A stretch of 64,000 bases of DNA from Pantoea eucrina (GCF_001691555.1 NZ_MAYN01000007.1:149968-213967); one strand, 5' to 3'; shown: positions 1 through 10,568, numbered from the stretch's first letter. Numbers and translations: made by a program. Notes: generated by a model not told the origin, from the sequence alone.

Positions 1-1026
1 GAAGAGCAGCAGCTGGAGGCGGTGCGCCAGTTTAAGCAGGCACAGCTATTGCGTATTGCCGCAGCCGATATCGCCGGGACGCTGCCGGTAATGAAAGTAA
101 GCGATCACTTAACCTGGCTGGCAGAGGCGATCATTGAATCCGTCGTGCAGCAGGCCTGGCAGATGATGGTACAGCGCTATGGCCGGCCTTCGCATCTGAC
201 GCACGATGACGAGCGCGGCTTTGCCGTGATCGGCTATGGCAAGCTGGGAGGCTGGGAGCTGGGTTACAGTTCCGATCTCGATCTGGTATTTCTGCATGAT
301 TGTCCGGAGAGCGCAGAGACTGACGGTGAACGCGTTATCGACGGACGGCAGTTTTATCTGCGCCTGGCGCAGCGCATCATGCATCTCTTCAGCACCCGTA
401 CCGCTTCCGGTATTTTGTATGAGGTGGATGCCCGCCTGCGTCCTTCTGGTTCCGCTGGGATGCTGGTCAGCACCTTTGACGCTTTTGAAGCGTATCAGCG
501 CAATGATGCCTGGACCTGGGAGCATCAGGCGCTGGTGCGCGCGCGGATTGTCTTTGGTGAACCGGCACTGATGGCGCGTTTTACGCAGATCCGTCACGCT
601 ATCCTCAGTCTGCCGCGTACAACCGCAGCGCTGCGGGCTGAAGTACGCGAAATGCGTGAAAAGATGCGGGCGCATCTGAGCAACAAACATAAAGGACGCT
701 GGGAGATAAAAACAGATGCAGGGGGTATCACTGACATTGAATTCATTGCCCAGTATCTGGTCTTAGCGTCAGCTGCGCATCAGCCAGCCCTGACGCGCTG
801 GTCAGATAACGTGCGCATTTTTGCTCTGATGGCGCAGCACGATATCATGCCCGCGCAGGAGGCCCAGGCGCTGACGGATGCGTATGTCACACTGCGTGAT
901 GCGCTGCATCATCTGGCTTTGCAGACGCTGCCGGGTCACGTTGCACCGGAGCGTTTTGCCCGCGAGCGCGGGATAGTCAACGTCAGCTGGCAGCGCTGGC
1001 TGGGCACGATTGAGCCTGACAGCTGA
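1..1026 (+). CDS. glnE: Glutamine synthetase adenylyltransferase/deadenylase, 3' part
   Basis: C-terminal 341 residues of GlnE, the bifunctional enzyme that adenylylates and deadenylylates glutamine synthetase in response to PII state. The reading frame is open from base 1, so the gene starts outside the window; the full family protein is about 950 residues. The fragment carries the second nucleotidyltransferase domain, with the GYGKLGG and [11 protein letters not shown] motifs (metal-binding Asp pair) at about fragment residues 78-100, and the downstream helical domain ending at a TGA. The C-terminal domain is the one assigned to the adenylylation reaction in E. coli. It is followed by hldE in the same order as in E. 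coli (glnE-hldE), probably co-transcribed. Confidence 0.97.
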   Translation, partial: EEQQLEAVRQFKQAQLLRIAAADIAGTLPVMKVSDHLTWLAEAIIESVVQQAWQMMVQRYGRPSHLTHDDERGFAVIGYGKLGGWELGYSSDLDLVFLHDCPESAETDGERVIDGRQFYLRLAQRIMHLFSTRTASGILYEVDARLRPSGSAGMLVSTFDAFEAYQRNDAWTWEHQALVRARIVFGEPALMARFTQIRHAILSLPRTTAALRAEVREMREKMRAHLSNKHKGRWEIKTDAGGITDIEFIAQYLVLASAAHQPALTRWSDNVRIFALMAQHDIMPAQEAQALTDAYVTLRDALHHLALQTLPGHVAPERFARERGIVNVSWQRWLGTIEPDS

Positions 1027-1107
1027 GGCGTGCGGCAGCATCTTACCCTGCTGCGGGTATATGGTATTATCCGCGCAATATTTTGAGCGTAGTCTGGAGT
1101 CTCTGAA

Positions 1108-2532
1108 ATGAAAGTAACACTGCCCGCGTTTGGCAAGGCCACCGTACTGGTTGTTGGCGATGTGATGTTAGACCGCTACTGGTATGGCCCGACCAGCCGC
1201 ATTTCACCCGAGGCGCCGGTGCCGGTAGTCAAAGTCGATACCATTGAAGAACGTCCGGGCGGCGCGGCCAACGTGGCAATGAACATTGCCGCGCTGGGCG
1301 CCGCATCGCGTCTGATTGGGCTGACCGGTGAGGATGATGCCGCGCAGGTACTGAGCCGCACGCTGGAGCAGGTTAACGTCAGCTGTGACTTTGTCGCGCT
1401 GAAAACGCATCCCACCATCACCAAGCTGCGCGTGCTGTCGCGCAATCAGCAGCTGATCCGGCTGGATTTTGAAGAGGGCTTTGAGCAGGTCGATCCGCAG
1501 CCCATCCATGATCGTATGCGTCAGTCGCTGTCGCAGGCTGGTGCACTGGTGCTGTCAGACTACGCTAAAGGGGCGCTCAGCAGCGTACAGACCATGATCG
1601 GGCTGGCCCGCGAAGCGGGCGTACCGGTACTGATCGACCCGAAAGGCACCGATTTTGAGCGCTATCGTGGCGCGACCCTGCTGACGCCAAACCTGTCTGA
1701 ATTTGAAGCCGTAGCCGGCAAATGTAAAACCGAAGCGGATATTGTCAGCCGGGGTATGCAGCTGATCGCTGATTATGCGCTCTCAGCGCTGCTGGTGACC
1801 CGTTCAGAAAATGGCATGACGCTGCTGCAGCCGGGCAAAGCGCCTCTGCATATGCCGACGCAGGCGCAGGAAGTGTATGACGTGACCGGTGCCGGCGACA
1901 CGGTCATTGGTGTGCTGGCTGCTGTCCTTGCGGCGGGTGATACGCTGGAAAACGCCTGTTTCCTTGCTAATGCGGCGGCAGGCGTTGTGGTGGGCAAGCT
2001 GGGGACGTCAACCGTCAGTACGGTGGAACTGGAAAACGCTATCCATGCGCGGCCGGAAAGCGGCTTTGGCGTGATGACGGAGAGCGAGCTGAAAACCGCT
2101 GTTGCCCAGGCGCGTCAGCGCGGCGAAAAAGTGGTAATGACCAACGGCGTGTTTGACATTCTGCACGCAGGGCACGTCTCTTATCTCGCCAATGCCCGCA
2201 AGCTGGGCGATCGGTTGATTGTTGCGGTGAATAGCGATGCGTCAACCAGACGCCTTAAAGGCGAAACCCGGCCGGTTAATCCACAGGAAAACCGGATGAT
2301 CGTGCTAAGCGCTCTGGAAGCAGTAGACTGGGTCGTTCTGTTTGAAGAAGATACGCCGCAGCGTCTGATTGCCGATGTGCTGCCGGATTTGCTGGTGAAA
2401 GGCGGAGATTACAAGCCGGAAGATATCGCAGGCAGTAAAGAAGTGTGGGCGAACGGCGGTGACGTACGCGTGCTTAACTTTGAAGATGGCATCTCCACCA
2501 CCAATATTATTAAAACAATCCGCAGTCACTGA
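1108..2532 (+). CDS. hldE: Bifunctional heptose-7-phosphate kinase / heptose-1-phosphate adenylyltransferase
   Basis: HldE (RfaE) makes ADP-D-glycero-beta-D-manno-heptose for the lipopolysaccharide inner core, acting in the cytosol. Two domains are visible. The N-terminal ribokinase-like kinase (about residues 1-318) has the GAGDT anion-hole motif near residue 261. The C-terminal nucleotidyltransferase (about 345-474) has the [10 protein letters not shown] motif near residue 353. Its 474 residues compare with 477 in E. coli. The start is ATG with a GGAG ribosome site. It sits 81 bp downstream of glnE. The same pathway also yields ADP-heptose, the ligand of the eukaryotic ALPK1 sensor, which is known for the family rather than shown here. 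Confidence 0.97.
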   Translation: MKVTLPAFGKATVLVVGDVMLDRYWYGPTSRISPEAPVPVVKVDTIEERPGGAANVAMNIAALGAASRLIGLTGEDDAAQVLSRTLEQVNVSCDFVALKTHPTITKLRVLSRNQQLIRLDFEEGFEQVDPQPIHDRMRQSLSQAGALVLSDYAKGALSSVQTMIGLAREAGVPVLIDPKGTDFERYRGATLLTPNLSEFEAVAGKCKTEADIVSRGMQLIADYALSALLVTRSENGMTLLQPGKAPLHMPTQAQEVYDVTGAGDTVIGVLAAVLAAGDTLENACFLANAAAGVVVGKLGTSTVSTVELENAIHARPESGFGVMTESELKTAVAQARQRGEKVVMTNGVFDILHAGHVSYLANARKLGDRLIVAVNSDASTRRLKGETRPVNPQENRMIVLSALEAVDWVVLFEEDTPQRLIADVLPDLLVKGGDYKPEDIAGSKEVWANGGDVRVLNFEDGISTTNIIKTIRSH

Positions 2533-2538
2533 GCAGAC

Positions 2539-2564
2539 AGCCGGGGGGCAGCAGCCACCCGGCT
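2539..2564. terminator. Hairpin between convergent hldE and ubiK
   Basis: A 7-bp stem (agccggg / cccggct) with a 12-nt loop lies between the convergent stops of hldE and ubiK. There is no clean T tract on either side, so it may be a weak or Rho-assisted terminator. Confidence 0.4.
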
Positions 2565-2572
2565 GATAATAT

Positions 2573-2878
2573 TTACTGTGGCGTATCGATTTTACCGGCC
2601 GGATCGGGCGTTACGACGGCTGGCGCCGGTGCCGCAGGGCTTTCACTCTCCAGTTTTGCCAGACGCTGCTCCAGGGCTGCCAGCTTTTCGCGGGTGCGCA
2701 GCAGGACCTGAGTCTGCACATCAAACTCTTCACGATTAACCAGATCCATACGGGTCAGCTGCGCCTGCAGAACCTGCCGGATTTTCTTTTCCACGTCGTC
2801 GCCAAAGTCGCGGATACCTTTCGGCATCGCTTCATGGACCTGGCGCGCCAGTTGTTCAATTTTTTTTGTGTCGATCAT
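2573..2878 (-). CDS. ubiK: Ubiquinone biosynthesis accessory factor UbiK
   Basis: UbiK (YqiC, BMFP family) is a small accessory protein of the aerobic Ubi complex; it binds UbiJ and lipids and promotes late ubiquinone synthesis. The 101-residue protein has the family opening [13 protein letters not shown] and a C-terminal coiled coil rich in Leu/Glu (about residues 55-78), followed by an Ala/Pro tail slightly longer than that of E. coli (96 residues). An AGGA ribosome site lies 7 nt before the ATG. It is convergent with hldE and divergent from the ribB leader. glgS, which neighbours it in E. coli, is absent. Confidence 0.93.
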   Translation of the reverse strand: MIDTKKIEQLARQVHEAMPKGIRDFGDDVEKKIRQVLQAQLTRMDLVNREEFDVQTQVLLRTREKLAALEQRLAKLESESPAAPAPAVVTPDPAGKIDTPQ

Positions 2879-3051
2879 GGTTATTTCCTGATTGCGGTGG
2901 CTGTGAGCAGCACGTTTTCCGACGGTACAAGAAGTAAGTGTAATGCCAGAACCAAAAAGGTTAAACCCGAAATCCGCAACGCATGATGTGCAAAAGCAAT
3001 TGCCGTTTTGTCGATTGCCCGTCCCGGTGAATAACGCTATAGTGATTTTGC

Positions 3052-3199
3052 TTATTCTCAGGGCGGGGCGAAATTCCCCACCGGCGGTAAATCAGCTTCT
3101 GCTGAAAGCCCGCGAGCGCTTTTGCCTCCGTGTAAAAGGACAGCAGATCCGGTGTGATTCCGGGGCCGACGGTTAAAGTCCGGATGGGAGAGGGTAACG
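3052..3199 (+). promoter_or_regulatory. FMN riboswitch (RFN element) of ribB
   Basis: The conserved RFN landmarks are all present in order: ATTCTCAGGGCGGGG at the 5' side, the CCCCACCGGCGGTAA stem, GCCCGCGAGCGC, the CAGCAGATCCGGTG segment, CCGGGGCCGACGGTTAAAGTC, and the closing GATGGGAGAGGGTAACG. It binds FMN and lowers ribB expression. A further 108 nt separate it from the ribB start and should contain the expression platform, which in E. coli acts on both transcription and translation. No strong U-tract terminator is evident here. Confidence 0.97.
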
Positions 3200-3307
3200 A
3201 CATCAGCCGGGTTCAGGCCCGCGTCACGTTTTTGCCATGTGTATTTTTCACGCACTCCTAAGCTCGCCCTGGTTCTGGTAACTCATAATATTTTAAGGTT
3301 AATTACC

Positions 3308-3964
3308 ATGAATCAGACGCTTCTTTCTGAATTTGGCACGCCGGAACAGCGTGTAGAACGTGCACTTGACGCACTGCGTAACGGTCGCGGTGTGATGGTT
3401 CTTGACGATGAAGATCGCGAGAACGAAGGCGATATGATTTTTGCCGCCGAAACCATGACCACAGAGCAGATGGCGCTGACTATTCGCCACGGCAGCGGGA
3501 TTGTCTGCCTCTGCATTAATGAGGCCCGCCGTCAGCAGCTCGATCTGCCGATGATGGTCGAGAACAACACCAGCTCTTACGGCACCGGGTTTACCGTAAC
3601 GATTGAAGCCGCTGCGGGTGTGACCACCGGCGTCTCTGCGGCTGACCGCATCACCACTATCCGCGCCGCAATTGCCGATAACGCTAAACCGGCTGACCTG
3701 CACCGTCCGGGACACGTTTTTCCGCTGCGCGCGCGCGAAGGTGGTGTACTGACGCGCGGCGGTCATACCGAAGCCACGCTCGATCTGGTTACGCTTGCGG
3801 GCTTTAAACCGGCAGGCGTGCTGTGCGAACTGACCAATGACGATGGCAGCATGGCGCGCGCGCCTGAAGCGATCGCCTTTGCGCAGCAGCATGATATGCC
3901 GGTAGTGACCATCGAAGATCTGGTGGCTTATCGCCGCCAGCGCGAGACCCGCCAGGCCAGCTAA
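3308..3964 (+). CDS. ribB: 3,4-dihydroxy-2-butanone-4-phosphate synthase
   Basis: RibB converts ribulose 5-phosphate to 3,4-dihydroxy-2-butanone 4-phosphate plus formate, the four-carbon precursor in riboflavin synthesis. The protein has 218 residues (E. coli 217). The acidic loop [10 protein letters not shown] and the HGSG and RPGHVFPL segments mark the active site. The in-frame ATG at 3239 lies inside the leader and is not used; the ATG at 3308 follows an AAGG site and matches the family start [10 protein letters not shown]. Expression is controlled by the upstream FMN riboswitch. It is convergent with zupT. Confidence 0.97.
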   Translation: MNQTLLSEFGTPEQRVERALDALRNGRGVMVLDDEDRENEGDMIFAAETMTTEQMALTIRHGSGIVCLCINEARRQQLDLPMMVENNTSSYGTGFTVTIEAAAGVTTGVSAADRITTIRAAIADNAKPADLHRPGHVFPLRAREGGVLTRGGHTEATLDLVTLAGFKPAGVLCELTNDDGSMARAPEAIAFAQQHDMPVVTIEDLVAYRRQRETRQAS

Positions 3965-4003
3965 CGCCGGTAGAGAAAAGCAGACCAGCCGGAGCCCGGA
4001 AAA

Positions 4004-4771
4004 TCAGCCAGCGCCGGCGGTCTGCAGCAGTGTCAGACTCAGCCCCATCACCGTCATTCCACACAGTACGCCATAGCTCGGGTTATTGTGCGGATCGATC
4101 TCGCGCGCCAGCGGCATCAGTTCATCCACCGAGAGCGCAACCATAATTCCTGCAACGGCGGCCATAATGGCGGCAATCACGACCGGTGACAGCGCCGGCC
4201 CCAGCAGCAGAAAGGCGATGACGCCGCCCAGAATCTCTGCCATACCGGAAATACAGGCCCAGAACAGCGCTTTGGCTTTGGAGCCGGTCGCCGCATACAT
4301 CGGCCCGGCAACCGCCAGTCCTTCAGGAATATTGTGGATGGCCACGGCTAAAGCGATGCCCAGCCCCAGCTCCATATCGCTGCTGGCGGTAACAAAGGTG
4401 GCCACCCCCTCAGGAAAATTGTGCAGGCTGATACCCAGCGTCAGCAGCACGGCGGTTCGCTTCAGGTTAACCGGACGCCCGTGAGTGGCCATCAGATCCT
4501 GCGGATGCTGATGCGGCAGCAGGCGATCCATGGCGAAATACCCGATCAGACCAAGCATAAACATACCGTACCCCAGCATCGGCGACATGCCTGCGGTATG
4601 CAGCGCCGCGGGCAGCATCTCCATTAGCGAGATCAGCAACATAATGCCGGCTGCGAAGCCAAGCGCAAAAGCAAGCAGGCGGTTTGAAGGCTTTTGACCG
4701 AGGATGCCGAACAGGGCGCCAATAAAGGTAGCACCACCGGCCAGAACAGTGAGCAGTAAAGGCACCGACAT
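4004..4771 (-). CDS. zupT: ZIP-family divalent metal importer ZupT
   Basis: ZupT is an inner-membrane ZIP transporter that imports zinc and, in E. coli, also iron, manganese and cobalt. The 255-residue protein has eight predicted hydrophobic segments and the metal-binding helices carrying HNFPEG and HNIPEG. The start at 4771 (MSVPLLL) matches the family and has GGAG 8 nt upstream; an ATG four codons earlier is too close to the promoter elements. A Fur-like box overlaps the predicted transcription start, which would make this copy iron-repressed (inference). It is convergent with ribB and divergent from ygiD, as in E. coli. Confidence 0.96.
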   Translation of the reverse strand: MSVPLLLTVLAGGATFIGALFGILGQKPSNRLLAFALGFAAGIMLLISLMEMLPAALHTAGMSPMLGYGMFMLGLIGYFAMDRLLPHQHPQDLMATHGRPVNLKRTAVLLTLGISLHNFPEGVATFVTASSDMELGLGIALAVAIHNIPEGLAVAGPMYAATGSKAKALFWACISGMAEILGGVIAFLLLGPALSPVVIAAIMAAVAGIMVALSVDELMPLAREIDPHNNPSYGVLCGMTVMGLSLTLLQTAGAG

Positions 4772-4785
4772 AGCACGCTCCACGA

Positions 4786-4811
4786 TGATAATGATTACCA
4801 GTTACATTATA
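4786..4811 (-). promoter_or_regulatory. zupT promoter -10 element with Fur-like box
   Basis: Positions 4786-4800 read TGATAATGATTACCA, matching the Fur 7-1-7 consensus TGATAAT-N-ATTATCA at 13 of 14 positions. On the minus strand a perfect -10 hexamer TATAAT (4806-4811) places the start of transcription at about 4799, inside the box, so bound Fur would block initiation. No convincing -35 was seen. Confidence 0.65.
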
Positions 4812-4967
4812 ATTAACCTTATAAAATATCGAGTTATTAAGCGTAAAGTTATGTCGTTTGCGCTTGTTCAAATTTGCTGACAGACATGCTCACGTATCTC
4901 CGCGTTCACAGGCTCATGTAAGCGCGTATCGTATTGCGCATGAAAGCAACAGCGATGAGGTATGAAA

Positions 4968-5747
4968 ATGCGTGACGGTCGTATGCCTGCTCTGTTTCTG
5001 GGTCATGGCAGCCCGATGAATGTGCTGGAAGAAAATCGCTATACCCGGGTATGGCAGCAGCTGGGCAGAGATCTGCCGCGGCCGCGCGCTATCCTTGCTA
5101 TCTCGGCGCACTGGTACACGCGCGGGACGCGGGTAACGGCCATGGAACAGCCGCGCACCATTCACGATTTTGGCGGATTTCCGCAGGCGCTGTTTGACGT
5201 GCGCTACCCGGCGCCCGGATCGCCTGCGCTGGCGCAGCGTGTGACAGAGCTGCTGCCGCTGACAGAAAAAGATGAGAGCTGGGGGTTCGATCACGGCTCG
5301 TGGGGCCTGCTGGCCAGAATGTATCCTGAGGCGGATATTCCGCTGGTGCAGCTCAGCGTGGACAGTACCCGTTCTGCTGAGTGGCATTTTGAGGCAGGAC
5401 GTAAACTGGCTGCGCTGCGCGATGAAGGGATCCTGCTGGTGGCGAGCGGCAACGTGGTGCATAACCTGCGCAAGCTGCAGTGGCAGGGGGCTGCGCCGGT
5501 GTATCCATGGGCCGACGGGTTTAACCAGTATGTGCGTGATAATCTGCGCAGCGACGCTGCGGCGGGCGATCATCCGCTGGTTAACTATCAGCAGCATCCG
5601 GGCGCGGCGCTTTCGCATCCGACGGCTGAACACTATCTGCCGCTGCTCTATATTCTGGGCGCACGCGCAGCGGGTGAGGCGGTCAGCGTGCCGGTTGAAG
5701 GCATGGAGATGGGCGCGATCAGTATGCTGTCAGCGCAGGTGGGGTAG
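4968..5747 (+). CDS. ygiD: 4,5-DOPA-extradiol-dioxygenase-type enzyme YgiD
   Basis: YgiD belongs to the LigB-type extradiol dioxygenases and in E. coli was shown to cleave L-DOPA extradiolically; its physiological substrate is unclear. The 259-residue protein carries HGSP near the N-terminus, SAHWYTRG, the GFDHGSWG segment and a late ASGNVVHN motif; the histidines are the expected Zn/Fe ligands. Two in-frame ATGs lie 6 nt apart. The second is chosen because GAGG sits 7 nt before it, against 1 nt for the first. It is divergent from zupT and convergent with ygiC. Confidence 0.92.
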   Translation: MRDGRMPALFLGHGSPMNVLEENRYTRVWQQLGRDLPRPRAILAISAHWYTRGTRVTAMEQPRTIHDFGGFPQALFDVRYPAPGSPALAQRVTELLPLTEKDESWGFDHGSWGLLARMYPEADIPLVQLSVDSTRSAEWHFEAGRKLAALRDEGILLVASGNVVHNLRKLQWQGAAPVYPWADGFNQYVRDNLRSDAAAGDHPLVNYQQHPGAALSHPTAEHYLPLLYILGARAAGEAVSVPVEGMEMGAISMLSAQVG

Positions 5748-5800
5748 CGGCCTGCGTCAGCCGCAGGCATAAATATGGCGCACCGGAATGCGCCACCGGA

Positions 5801-6964
5801 CTAACCGATAAAGGTATGGGGATAGAAGCGAGACAGATCCTGGGTGATCAGCGCCCGATCTTCACGTAAGCCGATACCCGCCGGCTGATCGTCTATCAGC
5901 CAGCTGCCAATCAGCGTATAGCTGTCACCGAATTTGGGCAGCGCGCAGAACTGCTGAATAATCATGCCCTCTTCGCCATAGGGACCGTCAGCACGCGCGA
6001 TTTCATTGCCGTTTTCGATAATGCGAATGTTCGCACCCTCACGGGAGAACAGCGGCTTCACCACATATTTATCCATCTGCGGCGCCTGACTGTCATCCGC
6101 AAACCAGGCGGGCAGCAGATTGGGATGATCCGGAAACATCTCCCACAGCAGCGGCAGCAGCGCTTTATTGGAGAGGATGCTTTTCCATGCGGGTTCCAGC
6201 CAGCGTACGCCGGCATCGGCCAGCTTGGTCGAAAACACCTCCCGCAGCATGAACTCCCAGGGGTAAAGCTTGAACAGGTTGCTGATGACGCGATCGTGCT
6301 GGTCGGTAAACTGGCCTTTTTCGCCCAGTCCAATCTCATCGATATAGAGAAACTCGCCGGGAAGCCCCGCTTCTGTGGCGCAATCCTGCAGATACTGTAC
6401 CGTCGCGCGATCCTCTTCCGTATCACGGCAGCAGGCAAAGTGCAGCAAGTTAAAGCCGTGCTGCTGCTGCAGAACCGCAAACCGCTCAATCAGCTTCTCC
6501 TGCAGGCTGTTGAACTGATCGCTGCCCGCCGGCAGGTTGCCCGCTTTAAGCTGATCTTCGAGCCAGATCCACTGAAAAAACGCGGCTTCATAGAGTGACG
6601 TCGGCGTGTCGGCGTTATTTTCCAGCAGCTTGATGTCGCCGCTGCCATCCCACACTAAATCAAGGCGGGAGTAGAGCGAGGGCTGACGCTGCGCCCAGGA
6701 TTCGCGGACAAAATCCCAGGTGTGTTTCGGAATGCAGAAGCGGGTCAGCAGCGCATCGCTGTTAACCACCTTTTCCACCGCCTGCAGGCACATCTGATGC
6801 AGCTCTGCCGTAACGGTTTCCAGCGTCTCCACCTGCGCCAGCGTAAACTGATAATAGGCCTCTTCACACCAGTAGGGCTCGCCATACATGGTGTGAAACT
6901 GAAAGCCATATTCAGTGGCTTTTGCGCGCCAGTCCGGGCGCTCGCTGATAGCAATACGTTGCAT
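5801..6964 (-). CDS. ygiC: Glutathionylspermidine synthase-like ATP-grasp protein YgiC
   Basis: A homologue of E. coli YgiC (386 residues; 387 here), related to the synthetase half of glutathionylspermidine synthase. It is expected to form a C-N bond with ATP, but no substrate is established for this subgroup. The ATP-grasp C-terminal half shows the [14 protein letters not shown] strand and EGMIIQQF. The start at 6964 matches the family opening ([12 protein letters not shown]); the frame stays open further upstream but overlaps ygiB. It lies 7 bp downstream of ygiB, forming a ygiB-ygiC unit. In E. coli this pair sits downstream of tolC and has been reported to be co-transcribed with it. Confidence 0.92.
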   Translation of the reverse strand: MQRIAISERPDWRAKATEYGFQFHTMYGEPYWCEEAYYQFTLAQVETLETVTAELHQMCLQAVEKVVNSDALLTRFCIPKHTWDFVRESWAQRQPSLYSRLDLVWDGSGDIKLLENNADTPTSLYEAAFFQWIWLEDQLKAGNLPAGSDQFNSLQEKLIERFAVLQQQHGFNLLHFACCRDTEEDRATVQYLQDCATEAGLPGEFLYIDEIGLGEKGQFTDQHDRVISNLFKLYPWEFMLREVFSTKLADAGVRWLEPAWKSILSNKALLPLLWEMFPDHPNLLPAWFADDSQAPQMDKYVVKPLFSREGANIRIIENGNEIARADGPYGEEGMIIQQFCALPKFGDSYTLIGSWLIDDQPAGIGLREDRALITQDLSRFYPHTFIG

Positions 6965-6971
6965 ACGGCGC

Positions 6972-7646
6972 TTAGCCCCCCAGCGAGCGACTGCTGGTGC
7001 CGCTGGCGCTGCTGCGCTGCATACTGTTTTGCTTCGCGACCGTCTCACCAAAGCCACCGCGGGTAATGGTGGAGGTGGTGGCCGGTTTAGGTGCCATAGC
7101 GGTTTTAGGCACGTTCATGGTGCGGCCAGAGGTGGCTGAGCCATAGTTTTTACCGGTGGCGTCCACAAACTGTCCGTTAGCCGGACTGGCTGGCGTTTTC
7201 GGGGAGAACAGCGGCTGTTGCGCAAAACCGGCACCGCCACCCATCATGCGTCCCATCATGTAGCCAGCCATCAGCGGCATCCAGAAGCCGCCGCTGTGCT
7301 GGGCTTCGGCATTATTTGCGGTGGTGCCCGCGCCCGCCTGAGCCGGTGCCTGCTGACACTGGTTTTCGCCAAATTCCGCCACGCAATCTTCGCGTGAGGC
7401 ATATTTAGGCGCGGTACGTTCCGCCTCTTTCAGCGCATTGTTATAAGCAGCTTTACACTGACTGCTCTGATCCGGATTGGCTTTCGCACAGTCGTCAGCG
7501 TTCTGATAGAGCGAAACCGTTTCATCGCTCTGTTCGCAGCCTGCCAGCATAAATACGGCGGTTACTGCCAGCGCGACGGGCGTAAGATGACGTGCCTGCC
7601 AGCCTTTACGAAAAGCGGCATGACGGATATTTTTGGTCCGTTTCAT
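6972..7646 (-). CDS. ygiB: DUF1190 lipoprotein YgiB
   Basis: A 224-residue DUF1190 protein, function unknown. It has an N-terminal basic stretch, a hydrophobic core and a lipobox LAGC with the acceptor cysteine at about residue 37, so a lipidated envelope protein is likely. Conserved cysteine-containing segments ([18 protein letters not shown]) follow, then a glycine/methionine-rich stretch ([13 protein letters not shown]) and a Ser/Thr/Gly-rich tail ending SSRSLGG. It is nearly collinear with E. coli YgiB. It lies upstream of ygiC and 139 bp downstream of tolC, on the same strand. Confidence 0.92.
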   Translation of the reverse strand: MKRTKNIRHAAFRKGWQARHLTPVALAVTAVFMLAGCEQSDETVSLYQNADDCAKANPDQSSQCKAAYNNALKEAERTAPKYASREDCVAEFGENQCQQAPAQAGAGTTANNAEAQHSGGFWMPLMAGYMMGRMMGGGAGFAQQPLFSPKTPASPANGQFVDATGKNYGSATSGRTMNVPKTAMAPKPATTSTITRGGFGETVAKQNSMQRSSASGTSSRSLGG

Positions 7647-7755
7647 AGTGATTATCCTGTACCCAGAGTTGACGTCAGGATAGGTGATGCAAGGGGGGAT
7701 TTAAAGCGAGAAGCCTGACAGGCTGCGGATCTTTACGTACCTATACGTTCAAATG

Positions 7756-7781
7756 CGAAAGGGGCCGCAGGGGCCCCTTGG
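7756..7781 (-). terminator. Possible tolC terminator or attenuator
   Basis: A GC-rich palindrome (aaggggcc / ggcccctt in both orientations) follows the tolC stop. On the minus strand it is followed only by a short T-rich stretch (ttt, cgc, att), so termination may be partial and allow read-through into ygiB. Confidence 0.5.
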
Positions 7782-7785
7782 CGTA

Positions 7786-9255
7786 TCAGCGGCTGAATGG
7801 ATTGCCACTGTTGCGTGCTGCCGGCTGAGCAGGTGCCGCCGGTGCGGAGGCTGCCGCCTGCGGTGCACTGTCGGCCTGTGCGGTCTGCTGGCTGTTTTCC
7901 GGCGCGACCACTTCAGGTGAGGTCGTTACCTCTTTACCCAGCGCGCTGTTCAGCTGCTGCAGGTCCTGTTCATTGAGGGTACCCAGCGCATATTTGATAT
8001 TCAGCTGGTTAATCAGATAGCTGTAACGCGCGTTAGAGAGCTGCTGTTTAGCATTAAACAGCGTGGTGGTCGCGTCCAGGACATCAACAATCGTACGGGT
8101 ACCCACCTGATAGCCTGCTTCAGAGGCGTCCAGTGAGCTTTGCGCAGAGATCACCGCCTGTTTGTACGCGTCAATGCTGCTGATTGACGCATTCACGTTG
8201 TTAAACGAGGAGCGTACGGTCTGCACCGCGCTGCGATGCGCACCTTCCAGCTGTTCGCTGGCGGCAACAAAATTGTACTGCGCCTGTTTCACCTGCGAGG
8301 TCACTGAACCGCCGCTGTAGAGCGGTAAGGAGAAACTCAGGCCAACCTGATTTGAACCCGATATGGAGTCGTTGTTGGTGATGCTCTGATTCGCCCGGCT
8401 GCCGCTATATTTATTGTTAGACAGACCGGTGGATGCGGTCAGATCCAGCGTAGGCATATGGCCCGATTCAGCATAGCGGATCTGTTCACGCGCCAGATCC
8501 TGGCTCAGACGCGCAGAGAGCAGGTTGAGGTTACGACTCTCAGCCTGTTTCAGCAGGCTGGCGACCGCATCAGGGCGTGCAGTTTTAAAACGGTCAATGC
8601 TCAGCGATGCCAGGGAGAGGTAATCCATCCCGGTGATCTGGCGCAGTGATTCAACCGCATTATCCAGCGTGTTTCGGGCCGTCACTTCATTTGCCAGCAC
8701 GCTGTCATACTGTGCACGGGCGTTCTGCACATCAGTAATCGCCACCAGGCCGACATTAAAGCGCTGCGTGGTTTGGTCCAGCTCGCGATAGATAGACTGT
8801 TTCTGCGCTTCGGTATAAGAGAGCGTATCAATCGCATTCAGCACGTTGAAATAGGCGGTCGCGGTATTAAGGATGAGATCCTGCTGCGCAACCTGGTAGG
8901 TGACATCCTGGATGCCAGCGGTTTTTTCCTGCAGCGTCAGGCTACGCCACTTTGACATATCAAAAATCGTCTGCGTTAATTGCAGCGAGGCACTTTTAGT
9001 GGTGGTGTTCAGACCGCTGCTATCGCGATAGCCATTATTGTAGGTGTAATCTGCACCCAGACCCAGCTGCGGCAGCAACGGGCTGCGCGCTTCGTTGATC
9101 TTTTCAAACGCGGCGTCGCGATCGGCGGCAGAGGCGCGCAGATCGGGATTGCTCAGGCGCGCCTGCTGATAAACCTGCAGCAGGTTTTCTGCCTGGCTGG
9201 CAAGGCTGAATCCGCCCAGGCTCAGTCCAATAAAAAATGGGAGCAGTTTTTTCAT
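7786..9255 (-). CDS. tolC: Outer-membrane channel TolC
   Basis: TolC is the trimeric outer-membrane exit duct for AcrAB-type multidrug pumps and type I secretion. The 489-residue protein begins with a signal peptide ending near SQA-EN and shows the two repeated alpha-helical/beta-barrel halves, with recognisable blocks such as QQARLSNPDL, RFNVGLVAITDVQNA and VGTRTIVDVLDATTTLFNA. The C-terminal tail is Ala/Pro/Gln-rich and longer than needed for function. Of two ATGs 6 nt apart, the inner one (9255) is preferred because AAGGA ends directly at the first. nudF is divergent, as in E. coli. Confidence 0.97.
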   Translation of the reverse strand: MKKLLPFFIGLSLGGFSLASQAENLLQVYQQARLSNPDLRASAADRDAAFEKINEARSPLLPQLGLGADYTYNNGYRDSSGLNTTTKSASLQLTQTIFDMSKWRSLTLQEKTAGIQDVTYQVAQQDLILNTATAYFNVLNAIDTLSYTEAQKQSIYRELDQTTQRFNVGLVAITDVQNARAQYDSVLANEVTARNTLDNAVESLRQITGMDYLSLASLSIDRFKTARPDAVASLLKQAESRNLNLLSARLSQDLAREQIRYAESGHMPTLDLTASTGLSNNKYSGSRANQSITNNDSISGSNQVGLSFSLPLYSGGSVTSQVKQAQYNFVAASEQLEGAHRSAVQTVRSSFNNVNASISSIDAYKQAVISAQSSLDASEAGYQVGTRTIVDVLDATTTLFNAKQQLSNARYSYLINQLNIKYALGTLNEQDLQQLNSALGKEVTTSPEVVAPENSQQTAQADSAPQAAASAPAAPAQPAARNSGNPFSR

Positions 9256-9468
9256 TTGCATTCCTTTTGTTGCAGCCTGTGACGCGAAAAGTGCTGCTGC
9301 TAAGCCAAAAAAATAATCGCCGATTTTACAGAGGCGCTGTCAGAGATAGGTTGGCTGAACGTGCCTTCTTTCCCTAATTTACGTAAATAATTCAGAAAGA
9401 ACCACTCGGACAGAGCACCAGGGTTGGCTTTTCGATGTTCTATCCCAATCTGCATAAGGAACCAGACG

Positions 9469-10104
9469 ATGGCGGGCGAAAAAAAATCCCCTGTGACTTT
9501 CACAAAAAACGATGTAGAAATTATTGCACGCGATACCCGTTATGACGGTTTTTTTTCCATCGTCAGCTATCGCTTTCGCCACCGTCTTTTTAATGGCGGA
9601 ATGAGTGGTGAAGTGGTGCGTGAAGTTTTCGAGCGCGGACACGCTGCCGTGCTGCTACCCTATGATCCCCTGCGTGACGAAGTCGTCTTAATCGAACAGA
9701 TCCGCATTCCGGCTCTTGATTCCAGCGCCACACCCTGGCTGCTGGAGATGGTGGCAGGTATCATTGAGCCCGGAGAAACGCCGGAAGCCGTGGTGCGACG
9801 CGAAGCACAGGAAGAAGCGGGCCTGAACGTCGGGCGCGTTAAACCCGTTATCAGTTATTTAGCCAGCCCTGGCGGCACCTCTGAGCGGTTATCAGTGCTG
9901 GTGGGTGAAGTGGATGCCAGCCTGGCAGAAGGGAACCATGGGCTGGAGGAAGAGAATGAGGATATTCTCGTGCATGTGGTCAGCCGCGAACAGGCTTACC
10001 GCTGGGTGGAAGAGGGGATTATTGATAACGCAGCTTCTGTCATTGCGCTGCAATGGCTGGCGTTGCACCATGAAAGACTACGACGTGAGTGGACGGTAAA
10101 ATGA
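9469..10104 (+). CDS. nudF: ADP-ribose pyrophosphatase (Nudix)
   Basis: NudF hydrolyses ADP-ribose to AMP and ribose 5-phosphate. The 211-residue protein contains a complete Nudix box (G-x5-E-x7-REAQEEAGL) at about residues 98-120. The start at 9469 has TAAGGA 8 nt upstream and matches the E. coli N-terminus; an upstream in-frame ATG at 9424 lacks a ribosome site. It heads a tightly packed operon: the yqiB start overlaps its stop (ATGA). Confidence 0.95.
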   Translation: MAGEKKSPVTFTKNDVEIIARDTRYDGFFSIVSYRFRHRLFNGGMSGEVVREVFERGHAAVLLPYDPLRDEVVLIEQIRIPALDSSATPWLLEMVAGIIEPGETPEAVVRREAQEEAGLNVGRVKPVISYLASPGGTSERLSVLVGEVDASLAEGNHGLEEENEDILVHVVSREQAYRWVEEGIIDNAASVIALQWLALHHERLRREWTVK

Positions 10105-10526
10105 AACAGCGCTATACCCCTGATTTTCCCGAAATGATGCGCCTGTGCGAAACGAACTTCGCGCAGCTGCGTCGCCTGCTGCCGCGCAGTGATGAAGCAG
10201 GCGCCTCGGTGATCTATCAGGTCAACGGCGCCCGTTATCAGCTGACGATAGAGGAATCAACGCGTTACACTACGCTGGTTGAAATCCGTCAGATTGCGCC
10301 TGCGGTAAGCTACTGGAGCCTGCCCGCAATGTCAGTACGGCTCTATCACGATGCGATGGTCGCCGAAGTGTGTTCCACACAGCAGATCTATCGCTTTAAA
10401 GCACGTTATGATTATCCTAATAAAAAATTGCATCAGCGTGATGAAAAACATCAGATTAACCAGTTTCTGGCTGACTGGCTGCGCTACTGCCTGGCGCACG
10501 GCGCACTGGCCGTGCCTGTTTGCTAA
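10101..10526 (+). CDS. yqiB: DUF1249 protein YqiB
   Basis: A conserved protein of 141 residues (E. coli 140) with no established function. It is rich in Tyr/Arg with conserved [23 protein letters not shown] and [15 protein letters not shown] segments, which are almost unchanged from E. coli. It has no signal peptide or membrane segment and is probably cytosolic. The start codon overlaps the nudF stop, so translation is coupled. It lies between nudF and cpdA, a constant arrangement across enterobacteria. Confidence 0.92.
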   Translation: MKQRYTPDFPEMMRLCETNFAQLRRLLPRSDEAGASVIYQVNGARYQLTIEESTRYTTLVEIRQIAPAVSYWSLPAMSVRLYHDAMVAEVCSTQQIYRFKARYDYPNKKLHQRDEKHQINQFLADWLRYCLAHGALAVPVC

Positions 10527-10568
10527 ACGCGTCTGACGCATTGATGGCGTGGAGATTAAGGAAACGCT

